Of a DNA stretch of 64,000 nucleotides, positions 27,965 to 36,833 are shown in pieces; within the stretch, counting starts at the first letter, position 1; every line of letters begins with the position of its first letter. The DNA lies in contig JAUIBL010000002.1 in the NCBI GenBank assembly GCA_030428355.1, forward strand, positions 1 to 64,000. The letters are read 5' to 3'. The notes beneath the pieces are model-generated. The model was not told the origin of the DNA, searched no databases, and saw nothing but the letters and a program-made list of their open reading frames with translations. This stretch comes from Alphaproteobacteria bacterium. Lineage in GTDB: Bacteria; Pseudomonadota; Alphaproteobacteria; Rhodobacterales; Rhodobacteraceae. Position numbers and translations under genes: made by a program.

Positions 27965-28945
27965 ATGAATTACGTCAAAAAACTTGGGGCGGCCCTGCTG
28001 GCCAGCGTCGCCTTTGTCTCGGCCGCATCAGCCTGCGAAGTCACGCTTCGGTCGTCGGACACCCACCCCGAAGGCTACCCGACCGTCGTCGCGGTGCAGA
28101 AGATGGGCGAGATGCTCGAAGAGCGCACGGGCGGCAAACTCTGCATCGAAGTTTTCCATTCGGCCCAGTTGGGGCAGGAGAAGGACACAATCGAACAGAC
28201 CCAGTTCGGCGTGATCGATATGAACCGTGTCTCGCTCGGGCCGTTCAACAACATCATCGAAGAAACCCAGGTGCCGTCGCTGCCCTTCATCTTCCGCTCG
28301 ACCGATCACATGCACCGCGTGATGGATGGCCCTGTCGGTCAGCAGATCCTCGATGCGTTCAGCGATCATGACCTTGTCGGTCTGGCGTTCTACGACGGTG
28401 GCTCGCGCAGCTTCTACAACTCGCAAAAGCCGATCCGGTCGATTGAAGACCTCGCAGGCATGAAGTTCCGCGTGATGCAGTCCGACATTTTCGTCGACAT
28501 GGTTGCCGCCCTTGGCGCCAACGCGACCCCGATGCCCTATGGCGAGGTCTATTCCTCGATCCAGACCGGTGTGATCGACGGGGCCGAGAACAACTGGCCG
28601 TCCTATGACAGCTCGGGCCATTTCGAGGTGGCCAAGTATTACACCCTGAACCAGCACCTGATCGTGCCGGAAGTTCTGGTGATGTCCAAGACCAGCTTCG
28701 ACAAGCTGTCCGCCGAAGAGCAGGAGATCGTCCGTCAGGCGGCCCGAGATTCCGTTCCGCTGATGCGCGAGCTGTGGCAGGAGCGCGAAAAGGTGTCCGA
28801 GCAGCGCGTGCGGGATGCGGGTGTCGAGATCATCACCGATATTGACAAGACGCCCTTCATCGAAGCGATGGTGCCGGTCTACCAGAAATACGTGACCTCG
28901 CCCAAGCTTCAGCAGATGGTCGCTGACATTCAGGCCACCGAATAA
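27965..28945 (+). CDS. dctP: TRAP transporter substrate-binding protein (DctP family)
   Basis: Signal peptide; [62 protein letters not shown]...[44 protein letters not shown]. Confidence 0.93.
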   Translation: MNYVKKLGAALLASVAFVSAASACEVTLRSSDTHPEGYPTVVAVQKMGEMLEERTGGKLCIEVFHSAQLGQEKDTIEQTQFGVIDMNRVSLGPFNNIIEETQVPSLPFIFRSTDHMHRVMDGPVGQQILDAFSDHDLVGLAFYDGGSRSFYNSQKPIRSIEDLAGMKFRVMQSDIFVDMVAALGANATPMPYGEVYSSIQTGVIDGAENNWPSYDSSGHFEVAKYYTLNQHLIVPEVLVMSKTSFDKLSAEEQEIVRQAARDSVPLMRELWQEREKVSEQRVRDAGVEIITDIDKTPFIEAMVPVYQKYVTSPKLQQMVADIQATE

Positions 28946-28951
28946 TCCAAG

Positions 28952-28983
28952 GCCCGCCCCAAGGCTGCGGTTTTGGGGCGGGC
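28952..28983 (+). promoter_or_regulatory. Intercistronic stem-loop GCCCGCCCCAA-N10-TTGGGGCGGGC 3' of dctP
   Basis: Perfect 11-bp arms read directly, beginning 7 nt after the stop codon. Confidence 0.75.
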
Positions 28984-29010
28984 ATTCCGAGCAGGGTGGG
29001 CAGGCCTGAC

Positions 29011-29523
29011 ATGATGAAAACGATTGCGCTTTTGACCGGGCGTTTGGCGCGTGTTGCCTTGTGGGTCGCCGGGATCGGGCTTGTCCTGATGACCGTGCTG
29101 ATCGCGGCGCAGGTGTTCTGGCGCTATGTGCTGAACGACAGCATCATCTGGACCGAACCCGCGTCGGTCATGATCATGGGCTGGTTCATCTTTCTGGGCG
29201 CTGCCGTCGGTATCCGTGAAGGGTATCACCTGTCCTTTGACGTGCTTCTGTATGTCGTCCCGCATCGTATCAAGATGGTGTTGCATTCGATCTCGGACCT
29301 GGCCGTCAGCGGCTTTGGCATCGGGATGATCTGGTACGGCTGGCAACTGGCGGAAAAGACCGCCGGGAACAAACTGCCGGGCCTCGGAATTTCCGGCGCG
29401 TTCGACTTCGCGCCCATCGTCGCGGGCGGCGTTCTGATCGTGCTCTTTTCGGTCGAGCGCATCGCGCGCCGCGCTGCGGGTCTGCCGACCGCGCGGTTCG
29501 GTGAAGAGGCGGAGATCGACTGA
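29011..29523 (+). CDS. dctQ: TRAP transporter small permease (DctQ family)
   Basis: Short 4-TM protein with NDSIIWTEPASVMIMGWFIFLGAAVGIREGYHL, between dctP and dctM. Confidence 0.88.
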   Translation: MMKTIALLTGRLARVALWVAGIGLVLMTVLIAAQVFWRYVLNDSIIWTEPASVMIMGWFIFLGAAVGIREGYHLSFDVLLYVVPHRIKMVLHSISDLAVSGFGIGMIWYGWQLAEKTAGNKLPGLGISGAFDFAPIVAGGVLIVLFSVERIARRAAGLPTARFGEEAEID

Positions 29524-30803
29524 TGGAACTCTACGTCCTTTTCGGAACCTTCACCTTTCTGCTGCTGATCGGCACACCTGTCGCCTTCTGCCTTGGCGTG
29601 TCCAGCTTTGCGACCATCGCCTATCTGGGCCTGCCGCCCGTCGTCGTGTTCCAGCGCCTCAATTCCGGCGTGTCGGTGTTCGCGCTGATGGCGATCCCGT
29701 TCTTCATCTACGCGGGCGATCTGATGGTGCGGGGCGACATTGCCCGCCGTCTGGTGGCGCTGGCCGGAGGGTTTGTCGGCCATCTGCGCGGCGGGTTGGG
29801 GCAGGTGAACGTGTTGTCCTCGGTCATGTTCGGCGGTGTGTCCGGGTCGGCGGCTGCCGATGCCAGTGCGGTCGGTGGCCTGATGGTGCCGCAGATGAAA
29901 GAGCGCGGTTATGACACGGATTACGCGGTCAATATCACCGTGGTGAGTTCGATCATCGCGCTGCTGCTGCCGCCGTCGCACAACATGATCATCTATTCCA
30001 TTGCCGCCGGGGGAAAGATCTCGATTGCCGATCTCTTCACCGCCGGGATCATACCGGGCTTCCTGCTGGCCGGTCTGCTGATGCTGGCGGCGTGGTGGAT
30101 GGCGGTGCGCAAGGGCTATCCGACGCAGCCGTTTCAGGGCGTGCGGATGCTGGGCACGCTGTTCGTGTCCGCCGCACCGGGTCTGATCCTTGTCGCGATC
30201 ATCTTCGGCGGGGTGCGGTCGGGCATCTTCACCGCGTCCGAGTCCTCGAACATCGCGGTGGTCTATGCGCTTCTGGTGACGTTCTTCGTCTATCGCAGCC
30301 TGAGCTGGCACGATTTTATCGAGGCGACCTTTGCCGCCGTGCGCACCACCGCGATGGTGCTGATGGTCATCGGCTGCGCTGCGGCCTTTGGCTGGCTCCT
30401 GGCCTACACGCGGGTGCCCGCGTCGATGGTGGCGTTGTTGCAAGGGGTGTCGGACAATCCGATCATCATTCTGCTGCTTTTGAACCTCGTGCTGCTGATC
30501 CTTGGCACCTTCATGGACATGTCGCCGCTCATTGTCATCACCACGCCGATCTTCCTGCCGGTGGCGACCGCCTTTGGCGTCGATCCGGTGCATTTCGGGG
30601 TCATTCTGATCCTCAACCTTGGCATCGGGCTCTGCACGCCACCTGTGGGCGCGGTGCTGTTTGTCGGCTGTGCGGTGGGTCGTATCCCGGTCTGGGACGC
30701 GGTGCGCACGATCTGGCCGTTCTACGGCGCGGCCTTCGCGACGCTGATGCTTGTCACCTACATTCCGGCGCTGTCGCTCTGGCTGCCGTCGCTTTTCAGA
30801 TGA
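29523..30803 (+). CDS. dctM: TRAP transporter large permease (DctM family)
   Basis: FFIYAGDLMVRGDIARRLVALAGGFVGHLRGGLGQVNVLSSVMFGGVSGSAAADASAVGGLMVPQM. Confidence 0.95.
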   Translation: MELYVLFGTFTFLLLIGTPVAFCLGVSSFATIAYLGLPPVVVFQRLNSGVSVFALMAIPFFIYAGDLMVRGDIARRLVALAGGFVGHLRGGLGQVNVLSSVMFGGVSGSAAADASAVGGLMVPQMKERGYDTDYAVNITVVSSIIALLLPPSHNMIIYSIAAGGKISIADLFTAGIIPGFLLAGLLMLAAWWMAVRKGYPTQPFQGVRMLGTLFVSAAPGLILVAIIFGGVRSGIFTASESSNIAVVYALLVTFFVYRSLSWHDFIEATFAAVRTTAMVLMVIGCAAAFGWLLAYTRVPASMVALLQGVSDNPIIILLLLNLVLLILGTFMDMSPLIVITTPIFLPVATAFGVDPVHFGVILILNLGIGLCTPPVGAVLFVGCAVGRIPVWDAVRTIWPFYGAAFATLMLVTYIPALSLWLPSLFR

Positions 30804-30810
30804 GGCTGCC

Positions 30811-31116
30811 ATGACCTATCCCGTTGTTCCGACCGATCCGGGTGTGACCCGTCAGGTGCTGGCCGAAAACCCGGATCTGATGGTGGTGGTGTTTCGGTTC
30901 CAAGACGGGGCCGAGGGCAAGCTGCATGACCATCCGCATGTGCAATCCACCTATGTCGAATCCGGTCGGTTCACGTTTTTTGTCGGCGACACCGAACACG
31001 ATCTTGGCCCCGGCGACAGTGTCGTGATCCCGTCCGGCGTCCGCCATGGCTGCACATGCCGCGCGGCGGGCACACTGATCGACACATTCACCCCGCGCCG
31101 CGACGATTTTCTCTGA
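30811..31116 (+). CDS. Cupin-domain protein, KdgF-like
   Basis: GKLHDHPHVQSTYVESGRFTFFVGDTEHDLGPGDSVVIPSGVRHGC; next to kduI and kduD. Confidence 0.8.
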   Translation: MTYPVVPTDPGVTRQVLAENPDLMVVVFRFQDGAEGKLHDHPHVQSTYVESGRFTFFVGDTEHDLGPGDSVVIPSGVRHGCTCRAAGTLIDTFTPRRDDFL

Positions 31117-31134
31117 CCCGAAAGGCCTGACACC

Positions 31135-31959
31135 ATGCTCAAGACCCAAACCCGCTACGCGATTGATCCGGCCACCGCCAAGACGCTGGACACCGATCAG
31201 CTGCGGGCGCAGTTCCATGTCGGTGGCCTGTTCGCAGAGGGCGAGATCAACCTTGTCTATTCTCACTATGATCGTCTGATCCTTGGCTCTGCGGTGCCTG
31301 CCGGGGGAGAATTGACGCTGGATCAGGTCAAGGAAGCAGGCACCGCGTCGATCCTCGACCGGCGCGAGATGGGCGTTCTGAACATCGGCGATGCCGGAAC
31401 GGTTGCCGTGGCTGGCACAACCTACGATGTCGGGTCCGGCGAAGTGCTCTATATCGGTATGGCGTCCGGCCCGGTGACCTTTGGCGGCAATGGTCGGTTC
31501 TATGTCCTGTCTGCCCCGGCCCATCAGACCTACCCGACGCGCCTGATCACGCTGGCCGATGCACGGCGCGTCGAGTTGGGTGCGCGCGAAACGGCGAATG
31601 AGCGGGTCATCATCCAGTTCCTGCACCCCGAAGTCTGTCCAAGCTGCCAGCTTCTCATGGGCTACACGCAATTCGCGGAAGGGTCGGTCTGGAACACCAT
31701 GCCGGCCCATCTGCATGACCGGCGGATGGAGGCGTATCTCTATTTCAAGCTGCCCGAAAACCAGCGCGTGTTCCACCTGATGGGTGAGCCGTCGCAGACC
31801 CGGCACATCGTCATGGCCAATGAAGAGGCGGTGATCTCGCCGCCCTGGTCGATCCATGCGGGCGCTGGCACGGCGTCCTACACCTTCTGCTGGGCGATGG
31901 CGGGCGATAATGTCGATTTCACCGATATGGATGTGGTGGCGATGGGGGATTTGCGGTGA
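31135..31959 (+). CDS. kduI: 5-dehydro-4-deoxy-D-glucuronate isomerase
   Basis: RAQFHVGGLFAEGEINLVYSHYDRLILGSAVP...LDRREMGVLNIG...HLHDRRMEAYLYFKLPENQRVFHLMGEPSQTRHIVMANEEAVISPPWSIHAGAGT. Confidence 0.95.
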   Translation: MLKTQTRYAIDPATAKTLDTDQLRAQFHVGGLFAEGEINLVYSHYDRLILGSAVPAGGELTLDQVKEAGTASILDRREMGVLNIGDAGTVAVAGTTYDVGSGEVLYIGMASGPVTFGGNGRFYVLSAPAHQTYPTRLITLADARRVELGARETANERVIIQFLHPEVCPSCQLLMGYTQFAEGSVWNTMPAHLHDRRMEAYLYFKLPENQRVFHLMGEPSQTRHIVMANEEAVISPPWSIHAGAGTASYTFCWAMAGDNVDFTDMDVVAMGDLR

Positions 31960-32696
31960 AGGCCTTTTCTCTGAAAGGACGCCGCGCGCTTGTGACCGGA
32001 GCAAATACCGGCATTGGTCAGGCGATTGCCGTCGGTCTGGCCGAGGCCGGCGCCGAGGTGATCTGTGCCAGCCGCCGTGCCTGTGACGAGACTGTCGCTG
32101 CGATCACGGCAGGGGGTGGGACTGCGTCGTCGGTACTGGTCGATTTCGCCGATCCGATGGCCGGGAAGGGGTTGTTCGACGATCAGCCCATTGACCTGCT
32201 CATCAACAACGCAGGCATCATCCGCCGCGCCGATGCGGTGGAGTTTTCCGAGGCCGATTGGGACGATGTGATGGACGTCAATCTAAAGGCGCTGTTCTTC
32301 ACCACGCAAGCCTTTGCCAAGGCCGTGCTGGCGCGGGGCGGGACCGGGGCAGTGGTGAACATCGCCTCATTGCTGTCGTTTCAGGGGGGCATCCGGGTGC
32401 CGTCCTATACCGCGTCGAAACACGGGGTGGCGGGGCTGACCAAGCTCTTGGCGAACGAATGGGCGGCTAAGGGCATCAACGTGAATGCGGTCGCCCCCGG
32501 TTATATCGAGACCAACAACACCGAAGCGCTGCGCAACGATCCCGACCGCAATCAGGCGATCCTTGACCGCATCCCGGCGGGTCGCTGGGGGCAGGCCGAG
32601 GACATCGCCGGAGCCGCCGTCTATCTGTGTACGCCAGCGGCGCGGTACGTGCATGGCGCAGTTCTGAATGTGGATGGAGGCTGGCTTGCCCGGTGA
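31956..32696 (+). CDS. kduD: 2-dehydro-3-deoxy-D-gluconate 5-dehydrogenase (SDR)
   Basis: SDR motifs TGANTGIGQAIAVGLAEAGA, NNAG, YTASK; immediately after kduI. Confidence 0.88.
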   Translation: MKAFSLKGRRALVTGANTGIGQAIAVGLAEAGAEVICASRRACDETVAAITAGGGTASSVLVDFADPMAGKGLFDDQPIDLLINNAGIIRRADAVEFSEADWDDVMDVNLKALFFTTQAFAKAVLARGGTGAVVNIASLLSFQGGIRVPSYTASKHGVAGLTKLLANEWAAKGINVNAVAPGYIETNNTEALRNDPDRNQAILDRIPAGRWGQAEDIAGAAVYLCTPAARYVHGAVLNVDGGWLAR

Positions 32697-34098
32697 TCTG
32701 TCGTATCGACCCAAGACAGGAATTGTGCATCTGGGTCTTGGCGCGTTCTTTCGCGCCTTTGGATGTGTGTTCATTCAGGATGCGATGGCGGCGTCCGGGG
32801 GCGACTGGGGCATCGTGGGCGTATCCCTGCGCAGCCCGGACACGCGCGATGCGCTGCGGGGGCAGGACTGGGGCTATACCTCTGTCACTTTGGCGCCCGA
32901 GGGTGAAAAGACACGTTGGATCACCGTTCTGAATGACGTGCTTGTCGCGCCCGAAGACCCCGAGTCGGTGTTGTCGGCGATGGCGCAACCGGAGGTCCGG
33001 ATCGTAACGCTGACCGTTACGGAGAAGGGGTATTGCCACAACCCGGCGACCGGTGCGCTGAACGTCGATCATCCCGACATTCAGCGCGATCTGACCCAAG
33101 ATGTGCCAGTGTCCGCGATTGGGTTTCTGGTCCGCGCGTTGCAGCGTCGTCGCGCGGCGGGTACGGCACCCTTTACCGTCCTGACCTGTGACAACCTTCC
33201 CGAGAACGGACGGCTTGTGCGCGGTCTGGTGATGGACTTTGCACGTCGGCTGGACCCGGCACTGGCGGACTGGATCGAGGCCGAGGGCAAGTTCCCCTGC
33301 ACGATGGTCGACCGGATCACACCTGCCACCACATCGGCTGACTTGGTCCGCGTTGCCGAGTTGACTGGACGTCCCGACGCCGCCCCGGTTGTGCACGAAC
33401 CCTTTGTGCAATGGGTGATCGAAGACGATTTCGTCGGTGGCGCGCGTCCGGATTTCGCTGCTGCGGGTGCCGAGATGGTACGGGATGTCACGGCGCATGA
33501 ACATATGAAGCTGCGCATGTTGAACGGCACGCATTCAGCGCTGGCCTATACCGGCTATCTGGCCGGGCACGAGACTATCGCGGACACGGTGGGCGACCCG
33601 GTCTTTGCCGCCTATGTGCGGCGGCTCTGGTCCGAGATCATTCCGGCTGTGCAGGCCCCCGAGGGCGTGAGCCTGACGGAGTATGCCGACGCGCTGTTCG
33701 ACCGCTATGCCAATCCCCGGATCCGCCACCGGACATGGCAGATCGCGATGGATGGCAGCCAGAAACTGCCGCAGCGCATCCTGGGCACTCTTGCGACAAA
33801 CCTGTCTGCCGGGCGGGGGGCGCCTGCGCTTTGCCTCGCTGTGGCGGCGTGGATGCGGTATGTCGGCGGGGTGAATGAACAGGGGCAGGAGATTGACGTG
33901 CGCGATCCTCTGGCAGCGCGACTGCGGGATGCGTCGGAAAGTGCGGAAACCCCCGAGGGCAAGGTTGCGGCCTTGCTGGCCATCCGCGATGTGTTTCCGG
34001 CGGATGTGGCAGAGCGGTTGTCAGACCCCGTGACCCAAGCCGCGATCCGGCTTTGGAGCAACGGCACCCGCGCCGCGGTCGAGGAGGTCGCGCGATGA
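32674..34098 (+). CDS. uxuB: Mannitol dehydrogenase-family oxidoreductase, fructuronate reductase-like
   Basis: IVHLGLGAFFRAFGCVFIQDA...GVSLRSPDTRDAL...CDNLPENGRL...DRITPAT...LRMLNGTHSALAY; overlaps the kduD 3' end. Alternative ATG at 32668. Confidence 0.88.
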   Translation: MEAGLPGDLSYRPKTGIVHLGLGAFFRAFGCVFIQDAMAASGGDWGIVGVSLRSPDTRDALRGQDWGYTSVTLAPEGEKTRWITVLNDVLVAPEDPESVLSAMAQPEVRIVTLTVTEKGYCHNPATGALNVDHPDIQRDLTQDVPVSAIGFLVRALQRRRAAGTAPFTVLTCDNLPENGRLVRGLVMDFARRLDPALADWIEAEGKFPCTMVDRITPATTSADLVRVAELTGRPDAAPVVHEPFVQWVIEDDFVGGARPDFAAAGAEMVRDVTAHEHMKLRMLNGTHSALAYTGYLAGHETIADTVGDPVFAAYVRRLWSEIIPAVQAPEGVSLTEYADALFDRYANPRIRHRTWQIAMDGSQKLPQRILGTLATNLSAGRGAPALCLAVAAWMRYVGGVNEQGQEIDVRDPLAARLRDASESAETPEGKVAALLAIRDVFPADVAERLSDPVTQAAIRLWSNGTRAAVEEVAR

Positions 34099-35267
34099 TC
34101 GAGACATGGCGCTGGTACGGAGAGTTCGATCCGATCACGCTGGCCGAGGTGGCGCAGACGGGGGCCTCCGGCATCGTGAGCGCGCTGCACGCCATCCCCT
34201 ATGGCGAGGTCTGGCCGCGTGAGGCCATCGCCGACCGCAAGCGCGCCATCGAAGAGGCGGGGTTCGTCTGGTCCGTGGTCGAAAGCCTGCCGGTGCATGA
34301 GCGGATCAAGAAAGGCGAGGGCGACCTGTCGGCGCTTTTCGCCAATTACCGCCAGTCGATGGCCCATCTGGCGGAAGAGGGCGTGCGCACGATCTGCTAC
34401 AACTTCATGCCGCTCTTGGATTGGACACGGACGGATCTTGCCGCCCCGGTCGCGGGCGGTGCGACCTGCCTGCGGTTCGAGGCGACCCATATGGCGGCGT
34501 TCGAGATCCACATGCTCGGGCGGCAGGCCGCCGAGGACGATTACAGCGATGATGTGCGCGTCCGCGCCGCCGCGTGGTATCAGCAGGCCAGCGAGGCGGA
34601 GCGGGACAAACTGCTCAGGTCGATCATGGCAGGAATGCCGGGGGCTTTCGACCGCTACGACATTCCGGGATTGCGCACGGCGCTGGCCGCCTATGACGGG
34701 ATCGACCGGGAGGCTTTACGCGCAAACTACGCCCGGTTCCTGGCTGAGGTTGTCCCGACCGCCGAAGACCTTGGCATTCGGCTTTGCGTTCATCCCGACG
34801 ATCCGCCGCGCGACATTCTTGGCCTGCCGCGCATTGTATCGACGGGCGACGATCTGGAATGGATACTGGCAACGCAGGACAGCCCGGCCAATGGCGTGAC
34901 GCTCTGCTCCGGCTCGCTTGGCGCGCATCCGGGGAATGACGTTCCTGCCATTGCCGCACGTGCGGCCGACCGCATCCATTTTGCGCATCTGCGCAATGTG
35001 CGCAAAGAGGCGGATGGGTCTTTTGAAGAGGCGGCACATCTGGACGGTGATACGGATATGGTGCTGCTTCTGCGGGTGCTCTTGCGCGAAGAGGCGCGGC
35101 GCCGGGCCGAGGGGCGCACGGATCACGTCATCCCGTTCCGCCCGGACCATGGTCATCACATGCTGAGCGATCACGACCGGGATTTCGTGCCGGGCTATCC
35201 GCTGATCGGACGGTTGCGCGGGCTTGCGGAATTGCGCGGTGTGATCCGGGGGATCGGTCATGTCTGA
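34095..35267 (+). CDS. uxuA: Mannonate dehydratase
   Basis: ETWRWYGEFDPITLAEVAQTGASGIVSALHAIPYGEVWP...CYNFMPLLDWTRTDL...CVHPDDPPRDILGLPRIVST...CSGSLGAHPGND. Confidence 0.95.
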   Translation: MIETWRWYGEFDPITLAEVAQTGASGIVSALHAIPYGEVWPREAIADRKRAIEEAGFVWSVVESLPVHERIKKGEGDLSALFANYRQSMAHLAEEGVRTICYNFMPLLDWTRTDLAAPVAGGATCLRFEATHMAAFEIHMLGRQAAEDDYSDDVRVRAAAWYQQASEAERDKLLRSIMAGMPGAFDRYDIPGLRTALAAYDGIDREALRANYARFLAEVVPTAEDLGIRLCVHPDDPPRDILGLPRIVSTGDDLEWILATQDSPANGVTLCSGSLGAHPGNDVPAIAARAADRIHFAHLRNVRKEADGSFEEAAHLDGDTDMVLLLRVLLREEARRRAEGRTDHVIPFRPDHGHHMLSDHDRDFVPGYPLIGRLRGLAELRGVIRGIGHV

Positions 35268-36783
35268 ACCGCTGATCCTGCATCCGTCGGACAACGTGGC
35301 GGTTCTGACGGTGCGTGTTCAGGCGGGTGACGATCCCTTGGGGCTTGGGACACCGCTTCCGACGTCCCTGTCGGCAGGGCACAAGATCGCGCGTCACGAC
35401 ATCGGAACGGGCGACGCTGTGGTCAAGTTCGGTCATTTCATCGGCAAGGCGACCCGCGCCATTGCCGCCGGGGAGCATGTTCACACGGACAATTGCGTGT
35501 TCGACAACCCCGAGCAGGCCTATGACATCGGGGTCGATCTGGCGACGGCAGAGGCCGCGATCCCTCAATGCGATCCTTTGACATTCCAAGGCTATCTTCG
35601 CCCAGACGGGCGTGTTGGCACGCGCAACTTCATCGCGCTTCTCGCGACGGTGAACTGTTCCGCCACGGTGATCCGCCGCGCCGCCACCGAGATCGAGGAC
35701 GGCGGTCTGCTCGATCGCTATCCGAATATCGATGGGATTGTCGCGCTGGCCCATGGCACGGGCTGCGGCATGGCGGGCAGCGGGCCGGGGTTCGAGATCC
35801 TTGACCGCGTGCTCTGGGGGCATGCCACCCATCCGAATGTGGGTGCTGCGGTGTTTGTGGGACTGGGCTGCGAAGTCATGCAGATCGCACGGATGCAATC
35901 GCATTTCGGGGCCGAGGGCACATCGCATTTTCATGGGCTGACCATTCAGGACACAGGCGGCACGCGCGCCACGATCGATGCGATCAAGGATCATGTGGTC
36001 GGGCTTTTGCCGCAGGTGAACGACGTGTCCCGCAGCGCGCAGCCGATGTCCGCGCTGCGGGTGGCGTTGCAATGCGGCGGGTCGGACGGGTTTTCCGGCA
36101 TCACAGCGAACCCGGCGCTGGGTGTGGCGAGTGATCTGCTTGTCGCGCAGGGCGGCACCGCGATCCTGTCGGAAACGCCCGAGATTTACGGGGCCGAGCA
36201 ACTGCTGCTGCGCCGCGCCGCATCTGACGCGGTGGCGCAAAAGCTGATCCGGCAGATCAAATGGTGGGAAGATTACACGGCGCTGAACGGCGGATCGCTC
36301 GACAACAATCCGAGCCCCGGCAACAAGCAGGGCGGGATCACCACGATCCTCGAAAAATCGCTGGGTGCGGCGGCCAAGGGCGGGTCCACGCCGTTGACGG
36401 CGGTCTATGACTACGCCGAACAGGTCAGCAGCCCCGGTCTCGTGTTCATGGACACGCCCGGGTATGACCCTGTCTCCGTCACAGGGCAAATCGCGGGTGG
36501 GGCGCAGATCGTGGTCTTCACCACCGGGCGCGGATCGGCTTTCGGGTCAAAGCCTGCACCGACGATCAAGCTGGCGACCTCGGACCGGCTGTTTCAACAG
36601 ATGCCTGATGACATGGACCTGAACACCGGGGATGTTCTTTCTGCAGGTGTCAGCATTGCCGACAAAGGGCGCGAGATTTTCGATCTGATCCGCGCCACAG
36701 CCTCGGGGCAGGCCACCAAATCGGAACGTCTGGGTCTTGGCGATCACGAATTCGTCCCCTGGCAGATCGGCGCGGTGATGTAG
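35260..36783 (+). CDS. uxaA: UxaA-family altronate dehydratase
   Basis: N-terminal SAF-like domain, then GYLRPDGRVGTRNFIALLATVNCSATV, GTGCGM, ALQCGGSDGFSGITANPALG. Confidence 0.9.
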   Translation: MSEPLILHPSDNVAVLTVRVQAGDDPLGLGTPLPTSLSAGHKIARHDIGTGDAVVKFGHFIGKATRAIAAGEHVHTDNCVFDNPEQAYDIGVDLATAEAAIPQCDPLTFQGYLRPDGRVGTRNFIALLATVNCSATVIRRAATEIEDGGLLDRYPNIDGIVALAHGTGCGMAGSGPGFEILDRVLWGHATHPNVGAAVFVGLGCEVMQIARMQSHFGAEGTSHFHGLTIQDTGGTRATIDAIKDHVVGLLPQVNDVSRSAQPMSALRVALQCGGSDGFSGITANPALGVASDLLVAQGGTAILSETPEIYGAEQLLLRRAASDAVAQKLIRQIKWWEDYTALNGGSLDNNPSPGNKQGGITTILEKSLGAAAKGGSTPLTAVYDYAEQVSSPGLVFMDTPGYDPVSVTGQIAGGAQIVVFTTGRGSAFGSKPAPTIKLATSDRLFQQMPDDMDLNTGDVLSAGVSIADKGREIFDLIRATASGQATKSERLGLGDHEFVPWQIGAVM

Positions 36784-36833
36784 GCGCGCGGGCGCGGCTT
36801 GTCTCGGCCTGCAATTCGACGCATCTTCGCGTC

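Noticed and set aside
29226-30812. 528-aa minus-strand ORF rich in Arg, His, Gln and Asp
   Set aside because: Antisense to dctQ and dctM; hydrophilic mirror of membrane-protein codons.
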